From Sediminibacterium roseum (GTDB taxonomy: Bacteria; Bacteroidota; Bacteroidia; Chitinophagales; Chitinophagaceae): DNA of 64,000 nt. The DNA lies in contig NZ_JAACJS010000011.1 in NCBI RefSeq assembly GCF_009939005.1, positions 338,096 to 402,095 on the forward strand. The letters run 5' to 3'. Of the stretch, positions 44,944-54,017 are shown piece by piece. The first letter of the stretch is position 1. Each line of letters opens with the position of its first letter. Made by a program: the position numbers and the translations under genes. The notes beneath the pieces are model-generated. The model was not told the origin of the DNA. It did no database searches and worked only from the letters and a program-made list of their open reading frames with translations.

Positions 44944-46485
44944 TTAGTACAGCAATACTTTGAGCACTTTGAACAAGGTGAACAGGCTCGTAAGTATCAC
45001 AAAACCACCCACTGCATAATACATTGCTTTAAGCGGGAGCTTTCCAACCAGCCGGGCGGCGATCGGCCCTGCGATCACACCACCGATGATCAGGCCCAGC
45101 ACATCGCCAACCGGAATGTGTTTGAGCAGGATGAAAAACGTAACGGCGCTTGCGAATACAACGAAGAACTCCGCAAGACAAACAGACCCGATCACATAGC
45201 GTGGATTTTTTCTTTTAGAGATCAGCGTACCTGTAACCAACGCACCCCAGCCACCACCGGCAAATGCGTCCATAAAACCGCCAACACCGGCGAGCCAACC
45301 TGCTTTCTTTACCTTATCGTTCGCGATCTTTTTACGCAGCGCTTTTTTTATGATGAAGTAGCCGAGAAAACAGGTATAGACAGACAATGGAATTCTTACA
45401 TAGGTTGCGTATTTCTGTCCAACATAAGCCAGCGTTGCCCCCGTAACGGCACCGATGATCCCAGGCACCACCAGGGTTTTGAATAATTTTTTGTTGATGT
45501 TACCAAAGCGGTGGTGACTGTAGCCCGAGACCCCGCTGGAAAAAACGCGCGCCGAATGAACGCGGCTGCTCACGATCGCGGGGGATACACCATTGGCGAG
45601 CAGGAACGTGGTGGAAATCGTTCCATAACCCATGCCGAGGGAGCCATCAACCATCTGCGCAAGAAAACCCGTGAGCAGCATTACGAGAAAGGAAGAAACA
45701 TCGATGTATTGAGGGATCGTTTTTACCGCATCAACCATCTCGCCGGCAGGAAAAAAAGTAAACACCGTTCCACCAATGATCATGAACACAAAGCCAAACA
45801 GGCACCATTTAACAATCTGCTGCCATTTTTTTTCCTTTGGTTGCTGGAGATGAATATCCTGGAGCGATATCTTTTTTGCGACGAGCAAACGCGTGAGTTC
45901 GTTGAGCTGTTTCACTTTGTCGGAGAAATCGCCGTTGAGCCGTTGGCGGATCTGCTGCATGTCGTTGAGCACCTCGTCCATTTCAGAAGGGATCATTTCG
46001 TTCAACACTTCCTTCAGGCGTTTGGCGACGGTGGGCGATTTACCATTGGTGGAGATCGCAATTTTGAGGTTTCCTTTTTGAACGATCGAGCCAAGATAGA
46101 AATCGCAGAGCGCGGGTTTGTCTGCAACGTTTACCAGTAAACCAACACGGTTCGCCTCTTCCCTGATCACGGCGCTCAAGGCAACATCGTTTACCGCAAC
46201 GATCACAAGACCGGCGCCCTGCAGGTCGGATGCATCGTAAGGTTTTACATCGATCCTGATACCGGGATATTGCAAGGCAAGCGCTGCGATCCGTTCATCA
46301 ATTTCAGGGGAAACGATTTTTATTGTGGCCGAAGGAGAATTCTTCAATACCGCCTGCAGCTTTTCATGCGCAACATTTCCCCCACCCACAATCAGCAGGG
46401 AAAGTTGCTCAAGTTTAAGAAAGACCGGGAACAGCTGGTTTGTATCAGCATTTGTGATCTGTGGACTGTCGATTGGTGGGGGCAT
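44944..46485 (-). CDS. Fusion of siroheme synthase N-domain (CysG-N) with TauE/SafE-type permease
   Basis: 513 residues. Residues 18-165: precorrin-2 dehydrogenase/ferrochelatase domain with NAD-binding VGGGNVA at 33-39, VAVND near 97 and STNGKSPTVAKRLK. Residues 170-220 form a helical linker. From about 224 to 513 it is an eight-segment membrane domain of the sulfite/sulfonate exporter family (GYGTISTTFLLANGVSP, VGGFMDAFAGGGWGALVTGTL). It joins the last steps of siroheme synthesis to a sulfur-anion transporter. It has its own operator-bearing promoter and belongs to the sulfur-assimilation locus, which supplies SUMT (cobA) for the first step. Confidence 0.9.
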   Translation of the reverse strand: MPPPIDSPQITNADTNQLFPVFLKLEQLSLLIVGGGNVAHEKLQAVLKNSPSATIKIVSPEIDERIAALALQYPGIRIDVKPYDASDLQGAGLVIVAVNDVALSAVIREEANRVGLLVNVADKPALCDFYLGSIVQKGNLKIAISTNGKSPTVAKRLKEVLNEMIPSEMDEVLNDMQQIRQRLNGDFSDKVKQLNELTRLLVAKKISLQDIHLQQPKEKKWQQIVKWCLFGFVFMIIGGTVFTFFPAGEMVDAVKTIPQYIDVSSFLVMLLTGFLAQMVDGSLGMGYGTISTTFLLANGVSPAIVSSRVHSARVFSSGVSGYSHHRFGNINKKLFKTLVVPGIIGAVTGATLAYVGQKYATYVRIPLSVYTCFLGYFIIKKALRKKIANDKVKKAGWLAGVGGFMDAFAGGGWGALVTGTLISKRKNPRYVIGSVCLAEFFVVFASAVTFFILLKHIPVGDVLGLIIGGVIAGPIAARLVGKLPLKAMYYAVGGFVILTSLFTLFKVLKVLLY

Positions 46486-46503
46486 CGATGCAAAATACTT
46501 AAA

Positions 46504-46520
46504 TCTACAAAAATAGTAGA
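46504..46520 (-). promoter_or_regulatory. TCTAC-N7-GTAGA operator of the CysG-TauE gene
   Basis: TCTAC-AAAAATA-GTAGA, a perfect 5-bp inverted repeat around 7 nt, 18 nt before the start codon. A minus-strand -7 element TATTTTTG (plus 46508-46515) lies inside the operator, so binding would block the polymerase. Confidence 0.65.
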
Positions 46521-46583
46521 CTTTTCGTTGGGAATATTTTTTGCCACGGATTTCACGGAGGACACGGTGGCCCCGACGACGAG

Positions 46584-47327
46584 CTATTTCTTCCTGAGGT
46601 CGAGATTATGGAAATAGGCGATCCGCGCCGTGTGGATGCTGCGGTAACTGTTGCCGGCAGCCAGCTGTTGAAACAGGTTCATATACCCAAACTGGATGTT
46701 ATCCGAGGCGCTGTTGTGGTAATTGAAGCCGACAAAAAAACGGTTCTGGTCAAAATAATTGTATACGATCTCTTTTCCGAAGTTGATATGCACTTCATCG
46801 TTCAACACAAACGACAAGCTACCCGGCGTGAACGCTTTGCGGCCGAGTGGTGTATTGAGTAAAAAATTATAGCGCAGTTTCCAACTGTAGTTATAGCCAT
46901 CTGCAAGGTTATCGTTGTTGAGCACCTTGCGCATGAATTTTTCTTCCAGCCTGAACCACTGCATCAACCGCAAACGTGGGTACTTGTTCTGCCACTGGAT
47001 CTGCTGCCAGATCCGGTGCTCCGGCCTCGAAACATTTGCGTGGTTGTTTCCCGGGAAATGATTGATGAACGCATAGCCCAGTGTAAGCTTTGTATTATCG
47101 GTAAGATAATACGTGAGTCCCACCCTGTTGAGCGATTGCGATAGGTTATCGAAAAAATTTTCCTTGGTGCGCAATTGTATGTCTGCCCACATTCCCCATC
47201 TTTTGGAAAACCGGGTCTGGTTAAAATAACCCAGCCATACCTGGTTTACCTGGGTGGTGGTCTTTGTTTGCGCGCCAAGTGTTCCGGCTTCTAAAAAAAT
47301 AAAAATACAAATCAGTATCCGTTTCAT
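46584..47327 (-). CDS. DUF2490-family outer-membrane protein
   Basis: 247 residues. Signal peptide at 1-19 (cleavage near LGAQT). The family pattern is visible: QVWLGYFNQTRFSKRWGMWADIQLRT at the start, many alternating aromatic strands, RPEHRIWQQIQW, and a C-terminal ARIAYFHNL strand. A 10-12-strand beta-barrel is likely. Family function unknown. It starts 10 nt after the TonB receptor and is probably its transcriptional partner, placing it in the sulfur regulon. Confidence 0.8.
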   Translation of the reverse strand: MKRILICIFIFLEAGTLGAQTKTTTQVNQVWLGYFNQTRFSKRWGMWADIQLRTKENFFDNLSQSLNRVGLTYYLTDNTKLTLGYAFINHFPGNNHANVSRPEHRIWQQIQWQNKYPRLRLMQWFRLEEKFMRKVLNNDNLADGYNYSWKLRYNFLLNTPLGRKAFTPGSLSFVLNDEVHINFGKEIVYNYFDQNRFFVGFNYHNSASDNIQFGYMNLFQQLAAGNSYRSIHTARIAYFHNLDLRKK

Positions 47328-47337
47328 GGTCGGGGGG

Positions 47338-50262
47338 TTAATTCAGTAATCCGTCTAATGTGATCGCCGCATAATACAACGCGCCTAAGGTTGGCCCGCC
47401 GGCGTATTGTATGTGGCGGTTGTTGAAAATATTTGTGCCCCCAAATTTAATGGTTGATTTCAAAGCGGGCAAACGAAGTGTCAATTGTGCGTCAATATTA
47501 TTGATCGCATTGATCCCACCGGTTACCAGCGGGCTCTCCCAGAGGTAGCTGTCCTGCCATTTCCAGACAATATTGAACCCAAGGCTCCGCGTTACGGCAC
47601 GGTTGCCAAAAGATACATTGGTTGTCCATTCCGGTGTGTTGAACCCGGTCACAAAAAGATCCGCAGCAGCGTTTCCTTTGATGGTGTTGTAGTTGATGTT
47701 GCCAGACAAGGCCCAGGTCTTGTAAAACTGGTAGGTCAGCCCTAATGATGAACCGTAAGTTGTATAGGTATTTGTTGCATTCGTATAAACACGGTAGCGC
47801 TCCTGCCCTTTGCTTGCGGCATTTCCATTGGCGGCAGTAGTGGCATCCCTGTTGCGGTCAACCATAGCGATCACGGCTGCATCGGAACCGATCGTTTCAC
47901 CAATGGGAACATATACCTGCACCTGCCCTAAAAACCCGTCGTAGATATTGGTGTAGGCATCAAAGTCTACGATGAACCTGTTGTCGAACAAAACGGTCTT
48001 ATACCCGGCTTCGAAAGACTTGATCCCTTCCGGCTTTCCATCGGGCAGGTTGCCTGGTTGCAGCAGCGAACGATTTGCAAGCGCAGCCGCATCGCTGTTG
48101 CCTGCAGCTTTCACCGCAGCATTGAACACGGCAACGGATGCCTGCGTGTAACTGTTGTTGCGGTAGCCAAGCCCCTCATTGATCACCGGGAGAATTCCGA
48201 CCCTTTTCACCCTGCCATTGTTCACATAAGACAATGCCTCGAACAACGCGGGAAACCGGTATCCCTGTTGATAGGTAAACCGGAAATTGTGTTTCTCCGC
48301 GGCTGTGTAAACAATGGCAAGCCGCGGCGTGAGTTTCGTGGTGAATTCAGGGTTATCATCAAAACGAAGAGATGCATTCAGCTTTAGCTTTTCGCCGAAA
48401 AAAGTGCGGGTTGCCTGTACAAAGCCGCCAAATTTTTTATAGTAGGTATTCTTTCCGAAACTGCCATCCGGCAAAGCCGTATTGCGCTCCGCGATGGGTC
48501 TTGAAAAATCGACAAAATTATTTCCATCAGGGATGAGTTCGTACACACGCGCATCTGCACCGATCAAAACGTTGACCGTTTTTATGTACGGTGTAAGATC
48601 CCACTGGCCCTCTGCATGGTACAAATTACTTTTCTGCACCAGCGCCGCACCACCCGTAACAGGTGCGTTCGGGATAGAAGACGACCTGATATCCCAGTTG
48701 TTGATTTTAATGATGGAATCCTTCACCCGGTAGAACCGTTCTGTGCCGGGCTCCACACGGCCGAGATCGGCCTGCTGCCGCGCATACGCCGTTGCATCTG
48801 CAAGATTGGCCGAGGTGAGGTTCCCGCCATGCGTGCCTGCATAATTCTGCAAAGCGGTTTTGTATTTCGCCGCCCATGCATTGGCGCTTCCGCCGGTGTA
48901 TAGGTCCAGGTTGTCTGCAAGGGGTTTCACATTGTATGAGTCGCCGGTATTTTCATTGGAGGTATACGCTTTCAGCGTGAAGTTCTTGCCTTTTAATTCG
49001 AGCTGGTGATTCTGCACAACCACATTATCCAGCTTCACTTTGTTGCCCCGCTGAAACACACCATCCATTTTCCCGATGCGGTACGAGTATGACAGCTCTG
49101 TTGAAGGCGTGAAGCGGTAATGCAGCGCCGCATCAAATTTTAGATTGTCTACCTTCGGATCAACGAGGTCCTTTTCCCAATAACCGGTGCGTGCAACGGT
49201 CAAGGTTTTATCGGCCTGCCCGTCGATGGTAAGGCCCGTGATCGAAACCGTATTGCTGCCTGCCAGCGCATCGTCTCCATACTTGTTCCATCCGTCAAAG
49301 GCAATATTGTTGTTGCCGTTAAGCGAGGGATACGCGGGGTTCGCAGTGATGCGGCTGTTCGGGTTCTGATCGGTTCTTGTATCAGACACCCAATCCGTAC
49401 CGCGCATATAGCTTGCATTGATCTTGAATGCAAACCTGTTGCCAAATGCTTTTGCATACCGGATCGCCGTCTCTGTTAAGAAGCTCGCCGGCTGATCCTT
49501 GCCATCAACATGATTTATACCCGCGCGGTGAAACACACTCAGGCCCTGGGCATTGAATGGGTTTTTAGTGATGAGGTTGGCCATCCCGTTGATCGCATTC
49601 ATCCCATACAAAGCAGAAGCCGCACCGGGTGTGATCTCGATACTCTGGATGTCGAGTTCAGTAGGCCCTATCGCATTGCCCAATGGTACACCCAGCGTGG
49701 CCGCCTGCATGTCAATGCCATCTACCAACTGCATAAACCGAAAATTATTTGGTATGTTGAACCCGCGTGTGTTCGGCACTTTGAAAGTGATGGACGATGT
49801 TGTGAGCTGTACTCCCTTCACATTGCCCAATGCATCGTAAAAACTGGCGGCAGGCGTCTCTTTTAAGGCCCGCAGGTCAAGTTTTTCGACGGCAACCGGG
49901 GAACGGAGTATTTTTTCCGGTGTACGGCTTGCCGTTACCACCACCTCGTTGGCAATGTAAGTTTGCGTTGCCAGTTGAATGGTAAGATGGCCGCTCGTAT
50001 TTTTCACAACCACCTCCTGCGTTGCAAAACCAATGGAGCTGATCACCAATGTAAAAGGTAATTTCTGGTTGATGATCAAAGAAAACGACCCCGCTGAATC
50101 GGTCGTTGTTCCCTTAGTGGTATTCTTCACGGCAACACTTACAGCGGGAAGTCCCTCATGGTTCTCACCAACAATTTTGCCGGATAAAATAAGCGCGCCA
50201 TTCAGCTGCGACTGCGCGACGGCCGGCACAAATAAAAACAATAATACAACTATGCGATTCAT
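47338..50262 (-). CDS. TonB-dependent receptor of the sulfur locus
   Basis: 974 residues. Signal peptide at 1-18; CarboxypepD_reg domain at 24-105; TonB plug at about 108-230 (ANEVVVTASRTPEKILRSPVAVEKLD, ALYGMNAINGMANLITKNPF); a large barrel to the C-terminus. It sits between cysI and the CysG-TauE gene and is headed by the sulfur operator, so it probably imports a sulfur compound (sulfate ester, sulfonate or similar) or a cofactor needed for its reduction. The ligand is inferred from context only. Co-transcribed with the DUF2490 gene. Confidence 0.9.
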   Translation of the reverse strand: MNRIVVLLFLFVPAVAQSQLNGALILSGKIVGENHEGLPAVSVAVKNTTKGTTTDSAGSFSLIINQKLPFTLVISSIGFATQEVVVKNTSGHLTIQLATQTYIANEVVVTASRTPEKILRSPVAVEKLDLRALKETPAASFYDALGNVKGVQLTTSSITFKVPNTRGFNIPNNFRFMQLVDGIDMQAATLGVPLGNAIGPTELDIQSIEITPGAASALYGMNAINGMANLITKNPFNAQGLSVFHRAGINHVDGKDQPASFLTETAIRYAKAFGNRFAFKINASYMRGTDWVSDTRTDQNPNSRITANPAYPSLNGNNNIAFDGWNKYGDDALAGSNTVSITGLTIDGQADKTLTVARTGYWEKDLVDPKVDNLKFDAALHYRFTPSTELSYSYRIGKMDGVFQRGNKVKLDNVVVQNHQLELKGKNFTLKAYTSNENTGDSYNVKPLADNLDLYTGGSANAWAAKYKTALQNYAGTHGGNLTSANLADATAYARQQADLGRVEPGTERFYRVKDSIIKINNWDIRSSSIPNAPVTGGAALVQKSNLYHAEGQWDLTPYIKTVNVLIGADARVYELIPDGNNFVDFSRPIAERNTALPDGSFGKNTYYKKFGGFVQATRTFFGEKLKLNASLRFDDNPEFTTKLTPRLAIVYTAAEKHNFRFTYQQGYRFPALFEALSYVNNGRVKRVGILPVINEGLGYRNNSYTQASVAVFNAAVKAAGNSDAAALANRSLLQPGNLPDGKPEGIKSFEAGYKTVLFDNRFIVDFDAYTNIYDGFLGQVQVYVPIGETIGSDAAVIAMVDRNRDATTAANGNAASKGQERYRVYTNATNTYTTYGSSLGLTYQFYKTWALSGNINYNTIKGNAAADLFVTGFNTPEWTTNVSFGNRAVTRSLGFNIVWKWQDSYLWESPLVTGGINAINNIDAQLTLRLPALKSTIKFGGTNIFNNRHIQYAGGPTLGALYYAAITLDGLLN

Positions 50263-50279
50263 GTTAATCCTGGTTTACC

Positions 50280-50335
50280 GGGCAATAAGATGCCCTGCCG
50301 CACCCGGCGGCTATGTGAACTATCGATGCGATAGT
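50280..50335 (-). promoter_or_regulatory. Structured leader of the TonB receptor mRNA
   Basis: Three consecutive hairpins: ACTATCG/CGATAGT (50319-50335, loop ATG), GCCGC/GCGGC (50297-50311) and GGGCA/TGCCC (50280-50295). They lie in the leader between the operator at 50454 and the start at 50262. No known riboswitch class is recognised. Confidence 0.4.
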
Positions 50336-50453
50336 GAAATAAATTTTAAGTGGGAAAACGGGTTCTAATTACCAGCAGAAAAAGCACAACATCGTCTTTT
50401 TGAATTCCTGATCATAAGGTGATTGTTGGTTAGGTGACGAAGATATTATAATC

Positions 50454-50468
50454 CTACTAATTTAGTAG
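50454..50468 (-). promoter_or_regulatory. CTAC-N7-GTAG operator upstream of the TonB receptor
   Basis: CTACTAATTTAGTAG, a near-perfect palindrome with the same 4/5-7-4/5 layout as the other sulfur-locus operators. It is about 190 nt before the receptor start. The rest of 50336-50532 is AT-rich with nothing else recognisable. Confidence 0.6.
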
Positions 50469-50532
50469 ACTTTTATAAAAATATTTTTCGTCTCTATAAG
50501 ATATTCTTTCACAGCGATAGAATTGGCCAGTC

Positions 50533-50568
50533 AAAAAAAACGGACCTGCTGTAAGGCAGATCCGTTTT
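50533..50568 (-). terminator. Terminator of the cysHDN-cobA-cysJI operon
   Basis: On the minus strand AAAACGGATCTGC pairs with GCAGGTCCGTTTT (one mismatch) around a 6-nt loop and is followed by a run of T (plus 50533-50540). It lies 27 nt past the cysI stop and separates this operon from the receptor unit. Confidence 0.85.
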
Positions 50569-50594
50569 ACGATCATTCACAAAACAACAGTACG

Positions 50595-52253
50595 TTAGAC
50601 CACCTGCATACGCAATGCAAAATCGCCAAATGTTTCTTTGTCATTTTTTCCTGCAGCGTATTCACCAAACAAATGATCCAGTGTGCGCAATATTTCTTCC
50701 TCACCAATGTTTTCCTTGTAAATTTTATTGAGCCGCTCCCCTATCCGGTCGCCGCCCAGGTGCATATTGTATTTACCCGGCGCCGTTCCTACAAAACCGA
50801 TCTCCGCTGCATATGACCGGGCGCAGCCGTTGGGGCAGCCGGTCATGCGGATGATGATCTCTTCTTCTTTCAGCCTATGTTTATCCAGCAGCGTTTCAAT
50901 CTTATCGATCAGCGAAGGCAGGTAACGCTGCGCCTCCGCCAGCGCAAGCGGGCAGGTAGGCAAGGCAACGCATGCCATCGAATTCCTGCGGACCACTGAA
51001 GTCTGTTCAGTATGCGCACCAACACCAAACGATACAATGATCCCGTCGATCAGGTGTTTGTCCGCTGGCGTTACATCACTGATGATCACATTCTGGTTGC
51101 AGGTGAACCGGAAATTTGCCCTACCCGTTTTTGCAATGGCGAGCAGCGCCGATTTAAGCTGAGTCGATTCATCATCACAGATCCTGCCGTTCTCTACAAA
51201 CGCAGTGTAATACCAAAGACCCTCATCGTTCTGCTCCCATCCAAAAAAATCTTTCCGGCTGTTGAAAACATATTCTTTTGCGGGTTGAAGTGCGAACCCT
51301 GTTCTTACTTCGAGTTCTTTTTTGTACCAATCCAATCCAAACTTGTCAACCGTGTATTTCAAACGCGCAAGTTTCCGGTCGTTGCGGTTGCCGTAATCCC
51401 GCTGTATGGTTGCGATCTCGTAAACGGCCTTTAATAATTTTTCTTCGGTATCTACGAAACCGATCATGCTTGCAAGGCGCGGATAGGTTTCGGGGTTTCC
51501 ATGCGTGCTCGACAAACCTCCACCGATCGCTATATTGAATCCTTTTAAGGCGCCATCCTCTATCACCGAGATCAAACCGATATCGTTTGCAAAAACATCC
51601 ACGTCATTGTTTGGAGGAACGGCGATCGCGATCTTGAATTTACGGGGGAGATAACGGTCCTGGTACAATGGGTCTTCCTCTTTTTTCTTATCAACCAAAA
51701 CCTCTTCGTCCAGCCAGATCTCGTAATACGCTTTTGTTTTGGGCATGAGCAATTGGCTGATCTTATCGGCGTACGCAAAAACCGTTGCATGCAAAGGAGA
51801 TTGTTTGGGATGCGAACTGCACAATACGTTCCTGTTGATGTCTCCGCAGGTGGCAATCGAATCGAGTTTTGCCTCGTTGAACGAGCTGATCGTTGGTTTG
51901 ACAGCAGACTTGATGATACCGTGCAGTTGCAAAGTTTGCCGCGAAGTAATTTTGATCACGCCTGTTGAATGGGCGCCGGCAACTTCATACACAGCGATCC
52001 ATTGCTCCGGCGTTAAAAAACCACCTGGCAAACGCAGGCGGATCATAAATGAGTACAGGCGCTCAAGCTTTTTCGCGGCCCGTTCCTCGCGCCTGTCGCG
52101 GTCGTCCTGCTGGTACATGCCATGAAACTTGATCACCGCCTGGTCGTCTTCGCGGATGGCGCCCGTCAGTTCATCCCGCAGGCTTTCCTTCAACGTACCA
52201 CGCAGGTGCTCGCTGTTTTCTTTGATCTTTTCTATCGGGGATTTATCAGGCAT
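50595..52253 (-). CDS. cysI: Assimilatory sulfite reductase, siroheme subunit
   Basis: 552 residues. Reduces sulfite to sulfide with six electrons at a coupled siroheme/4Fe-4S centre. Two nitrite/sulfite reductase ferredoxin-like half-domains and the cofactor domains are present. Cluster ligands are seen in CVALPTCPLALAEAQR and TGCPNGCARS; anion-binding arginines lie in SRQTLQLHG. The mid-region KLARLKYTVDKFG and CGDINRN are typical. The electron donor is the CysJ-like product encoded 78 nt upstream. Last gene of the operon. Confidence 0.95.
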   Translation of the reverse strand: MPDKSPIEKIKENSEHLRGTLKESLRDELTGAIREDDQAVIKFHGMYQQDDRDRREERAAKKLERLYSFMIRLRLPGGFLTPEQWIAVYEVAGAHSTGVIKITSRQTLQLHGIIKSAVKPTISSFNEAKLDSIATCGDINRNVLCSSHPKQSPLHATVFAYADKISQLLMPKTKAYYEIWLDEEVLVDKKKEEDPLYQDRYLPRKFKIAIAVPPNNDVDVFANDIGLISVIEDGALKGFNIAIGGGLSSTHGNPETYPRLASMIGFVDTEEKLLKAVYEIATIQRDYGNRNDRKLARLKYTVDKFGLDWYKKELEVRTGFALQPAKEYVFNSRKDFFGWEQNDEGLWYYTAFVENGRICDDESTQLKSALLAIAKTGRANFRFTCNQNVIISDVTPADKHLIDGIIVSFGVGAHTEQTSVVRRNSMACVALPTCPLALAEAQRYLPSLIDKIETLLDKHRLKEEEIIIRMTGCPNGCARSYAAEIGFVGTAPGKYNMHLGGDRIGERLNKIYKENIGEEEILRTLDHLFGEYAAGKNDKETFGDFALRMQVV

Positions 52254-52331
52254 GTTCTGTATGATTTACCGTTTTGTTTCGGCGGTTAATTTCTTGATGA
52301 TCTTTCCTGTTTTATTATCGCAACCATCATC

Positions 52332-54017
52332 CTAGTAAACATCTTTTGCGTACCGCCCTTCTTCTTTGAGTTTCTCAAAATATTTTACTGCTTCTGCTTC
52401 ACTCAATGATCCATGTTGCTGAAATATTTCAAGCAAGGCATTTTCCACCTCAACACTCATGGGCGCTTTTTGTCCACACACATATAAATATGCGCCCGAC
52501 TGCAGCCACCCAAACACTTCCCTTCCTTCGGCAATCAATTTCTGGTTCACAAATACTTCTTCATCCTGGTCCTTTGCGAATGCAAGCGACACCTTCGTAA
52601 GAACGCCGGTGCTGTGCCAATCCTGTATTTCCGTCTGGTAAAGAAAATCCGAGACAAAATGATCCTCACCAAAGAACAACCAGTTTTTACCGGTAGCACC
52701 AACGGCAGCACGTTCACTCAAAAAAGAACGGAACGCCGCAATGCCTGTGCCGGGGCCCACCATTATTATGTCGCGGTCATTTTCGGGAAGACGGAACCTT
52801 TTGTTTTTCTGGACAAAAAAATCTATTCTGTCCTCATTCTTCAACAAACCCAGGTAAGAAGAGCACAGACCGGACCCTTTTTCTCCATTGCATTCGAACC
52901 TGTCTTTCTCAACCGTGAGATGGATCTCTCCACTGTGCGCAGCGGGTGATGAAGCGATCGTATAGATCCTTGGCGACTGCGCCGGCAGCAACGCGATCAG
53001 CTCTTCAAACTGCGCGGGTGATTGAAGGGGATAGAGTTGCAGCAACCGCAACAGGTCCATTTTTACTTCCGGTATTTCCTGCCCTGAAAGCGCTGCATAT
53101 TTTTTCACCACGCGTTCGTGCAGGTGAACGATCGATACTTTTTTTTGCAGCAGTTCAAAAACCGTATAGGTATTCTCTTTGAAAGAAACGGTTTTCCCTG
53201 CATCGATCCCCGTCAATGAAATGATCTCGTTCACAAGACGGATCTCATTCCCGGGAACAATGCCAACCGAGTCGCCCGGCAGGTAGTCCACTTCGTCTGC
53301 GATCAATTCGATGTGGTAGGTTTCTTTTTCCGATCCTATATCGTTCAGGTTGGTATGGGAAGCCACCACACCGGTATGTATTTTCCTGGCCGTTCGCTCA
53401 ACCTTTGCTTCAACTTTAAGTACCGCGGGAACAATGCCCGCCGATTGTTCAACAGCGCGCAATACATCTGCAAACCATGCGTCTGCATCCCTTTCAAAAT
53501 CAACATCGCAGCGGCGGATCGGAACGATGCGTTTACCGCCGAGCTTCTCGAGTTGCGCATCAACATCGTCTCCGGTTTTGCAGAATAAGGGATAAGACGT
53601 ATCGCCCAGGGCGAGCACGCTGTATTGCAATTGATCCAGGCGAAATCCGTTGCGGTGTATGTGATCGTAAAACTTCTGCGCGGCAACCGGGGGTTCTCCA
53701 TCGCCCTGTGTGCTGATCACCACGAACAATTTTTCTTCCCGCGTAATATCGGTGAGGCGGTATTGGTCAAGACTGGCCAGCTTAACCGCGATGTTGTTTT
53801 TCCTGGCCCTGGCCGCAAGATCAGTGGCCACACGTTTTGAATTGCCCGTTTCCGTTCCATACACCAATGTGATCTTCTTCGGCGCCGCCGTGGGTGCCTG
53901 GGTTTGTGGCAGGGCATTGATAAGGGCAGAGATATAGCCGTTCATCCAGATCAGCTCATCTTTGGACGCGCCGGCCACCAGTTGTTCTATGTTCTTTTGT
54001 TTATGCGCGTCCAACAT
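52332..54017 (-). CDS. cysJ: Sulfite reductase flavoprotein subunit
   Basis: 561 residues. Flavodoxin domain at about 48-190 (LVYGTETGNSKRVA, STQGDGEPP, ALGDTSYPLFC), FAD-binding domain at 210-400 (PRIYTIASSP, GLCSSYLGLL) and NADPH domain at 410-555 (VGPGTGIAAFRSFL, YVCGQK, final DVY). It passes electrons from NADPH through FAD and FMN to CysI. The first 16 nt overlap the end of cobA. The N-terminal 45 residues are a short helical extension. Confidence 0.95.
   Translation of the reverse strand: MLDAHKQKNIEQLVAGASKDELIWMNGYISALINALPQTQAPTAAPKKITLVYGTETGNSKRVATDLAARARKNNIAVKLASLDQYRLTDITREEKLFVVISTQGDGEPPVAAQKFYDHIHRNGFRLDQLQYSVLALGDTSYPLFCKTGDDVDAQLEKLGGKRIVPIRRCDVDFERDADAWFADVLRAVEQSAGIVPAVLKVEAKVERTARKIHTGVVASHTNLNDIGSEKETYHIELIADEVDYLPGDSVGIVPGNEIRLVNEIISLTGIDAGKTVSFKENTYTVFELLQKKVSIVHLHERVVKKYAALSGQEIPEVKMDLLRLLQLYPLQSPAQFEELIALLPAQSPRIYTIASSPAAHSGEIHLTVEKDRFECNGEKGSGLCSSYLGLLKNEDRIDFFVQKNKRFRLPENDRDIIMVGPGTGIAAFRSFLSERAAVGATGKNWLFFGEDHFVSDFLYQTEIQDWHSTGVLTKVSLAFAKDQDEEVFVNQKLIAEGREVFGWLQSGAYLYVCGQKAPMSVEVENALLEIFQQHGSLSEAEAVKYFEKLKEEGRYAKDVY

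Noticed and set aside
44284..45486. 400-residue open frame on the plus strand
   Set aside because: It lies antisense to the heparinase-like and CysG-TauE genes, both of which have clear family motifs; its own translation shows no domain, signal or plausible composition.
50263..50453. SAM riboswitch in the leader of the sulfur-locus receptor
   Set aside because: The conserved core of the SAM-I or SAM-II classes was not found; only unclassified hairpins are present.
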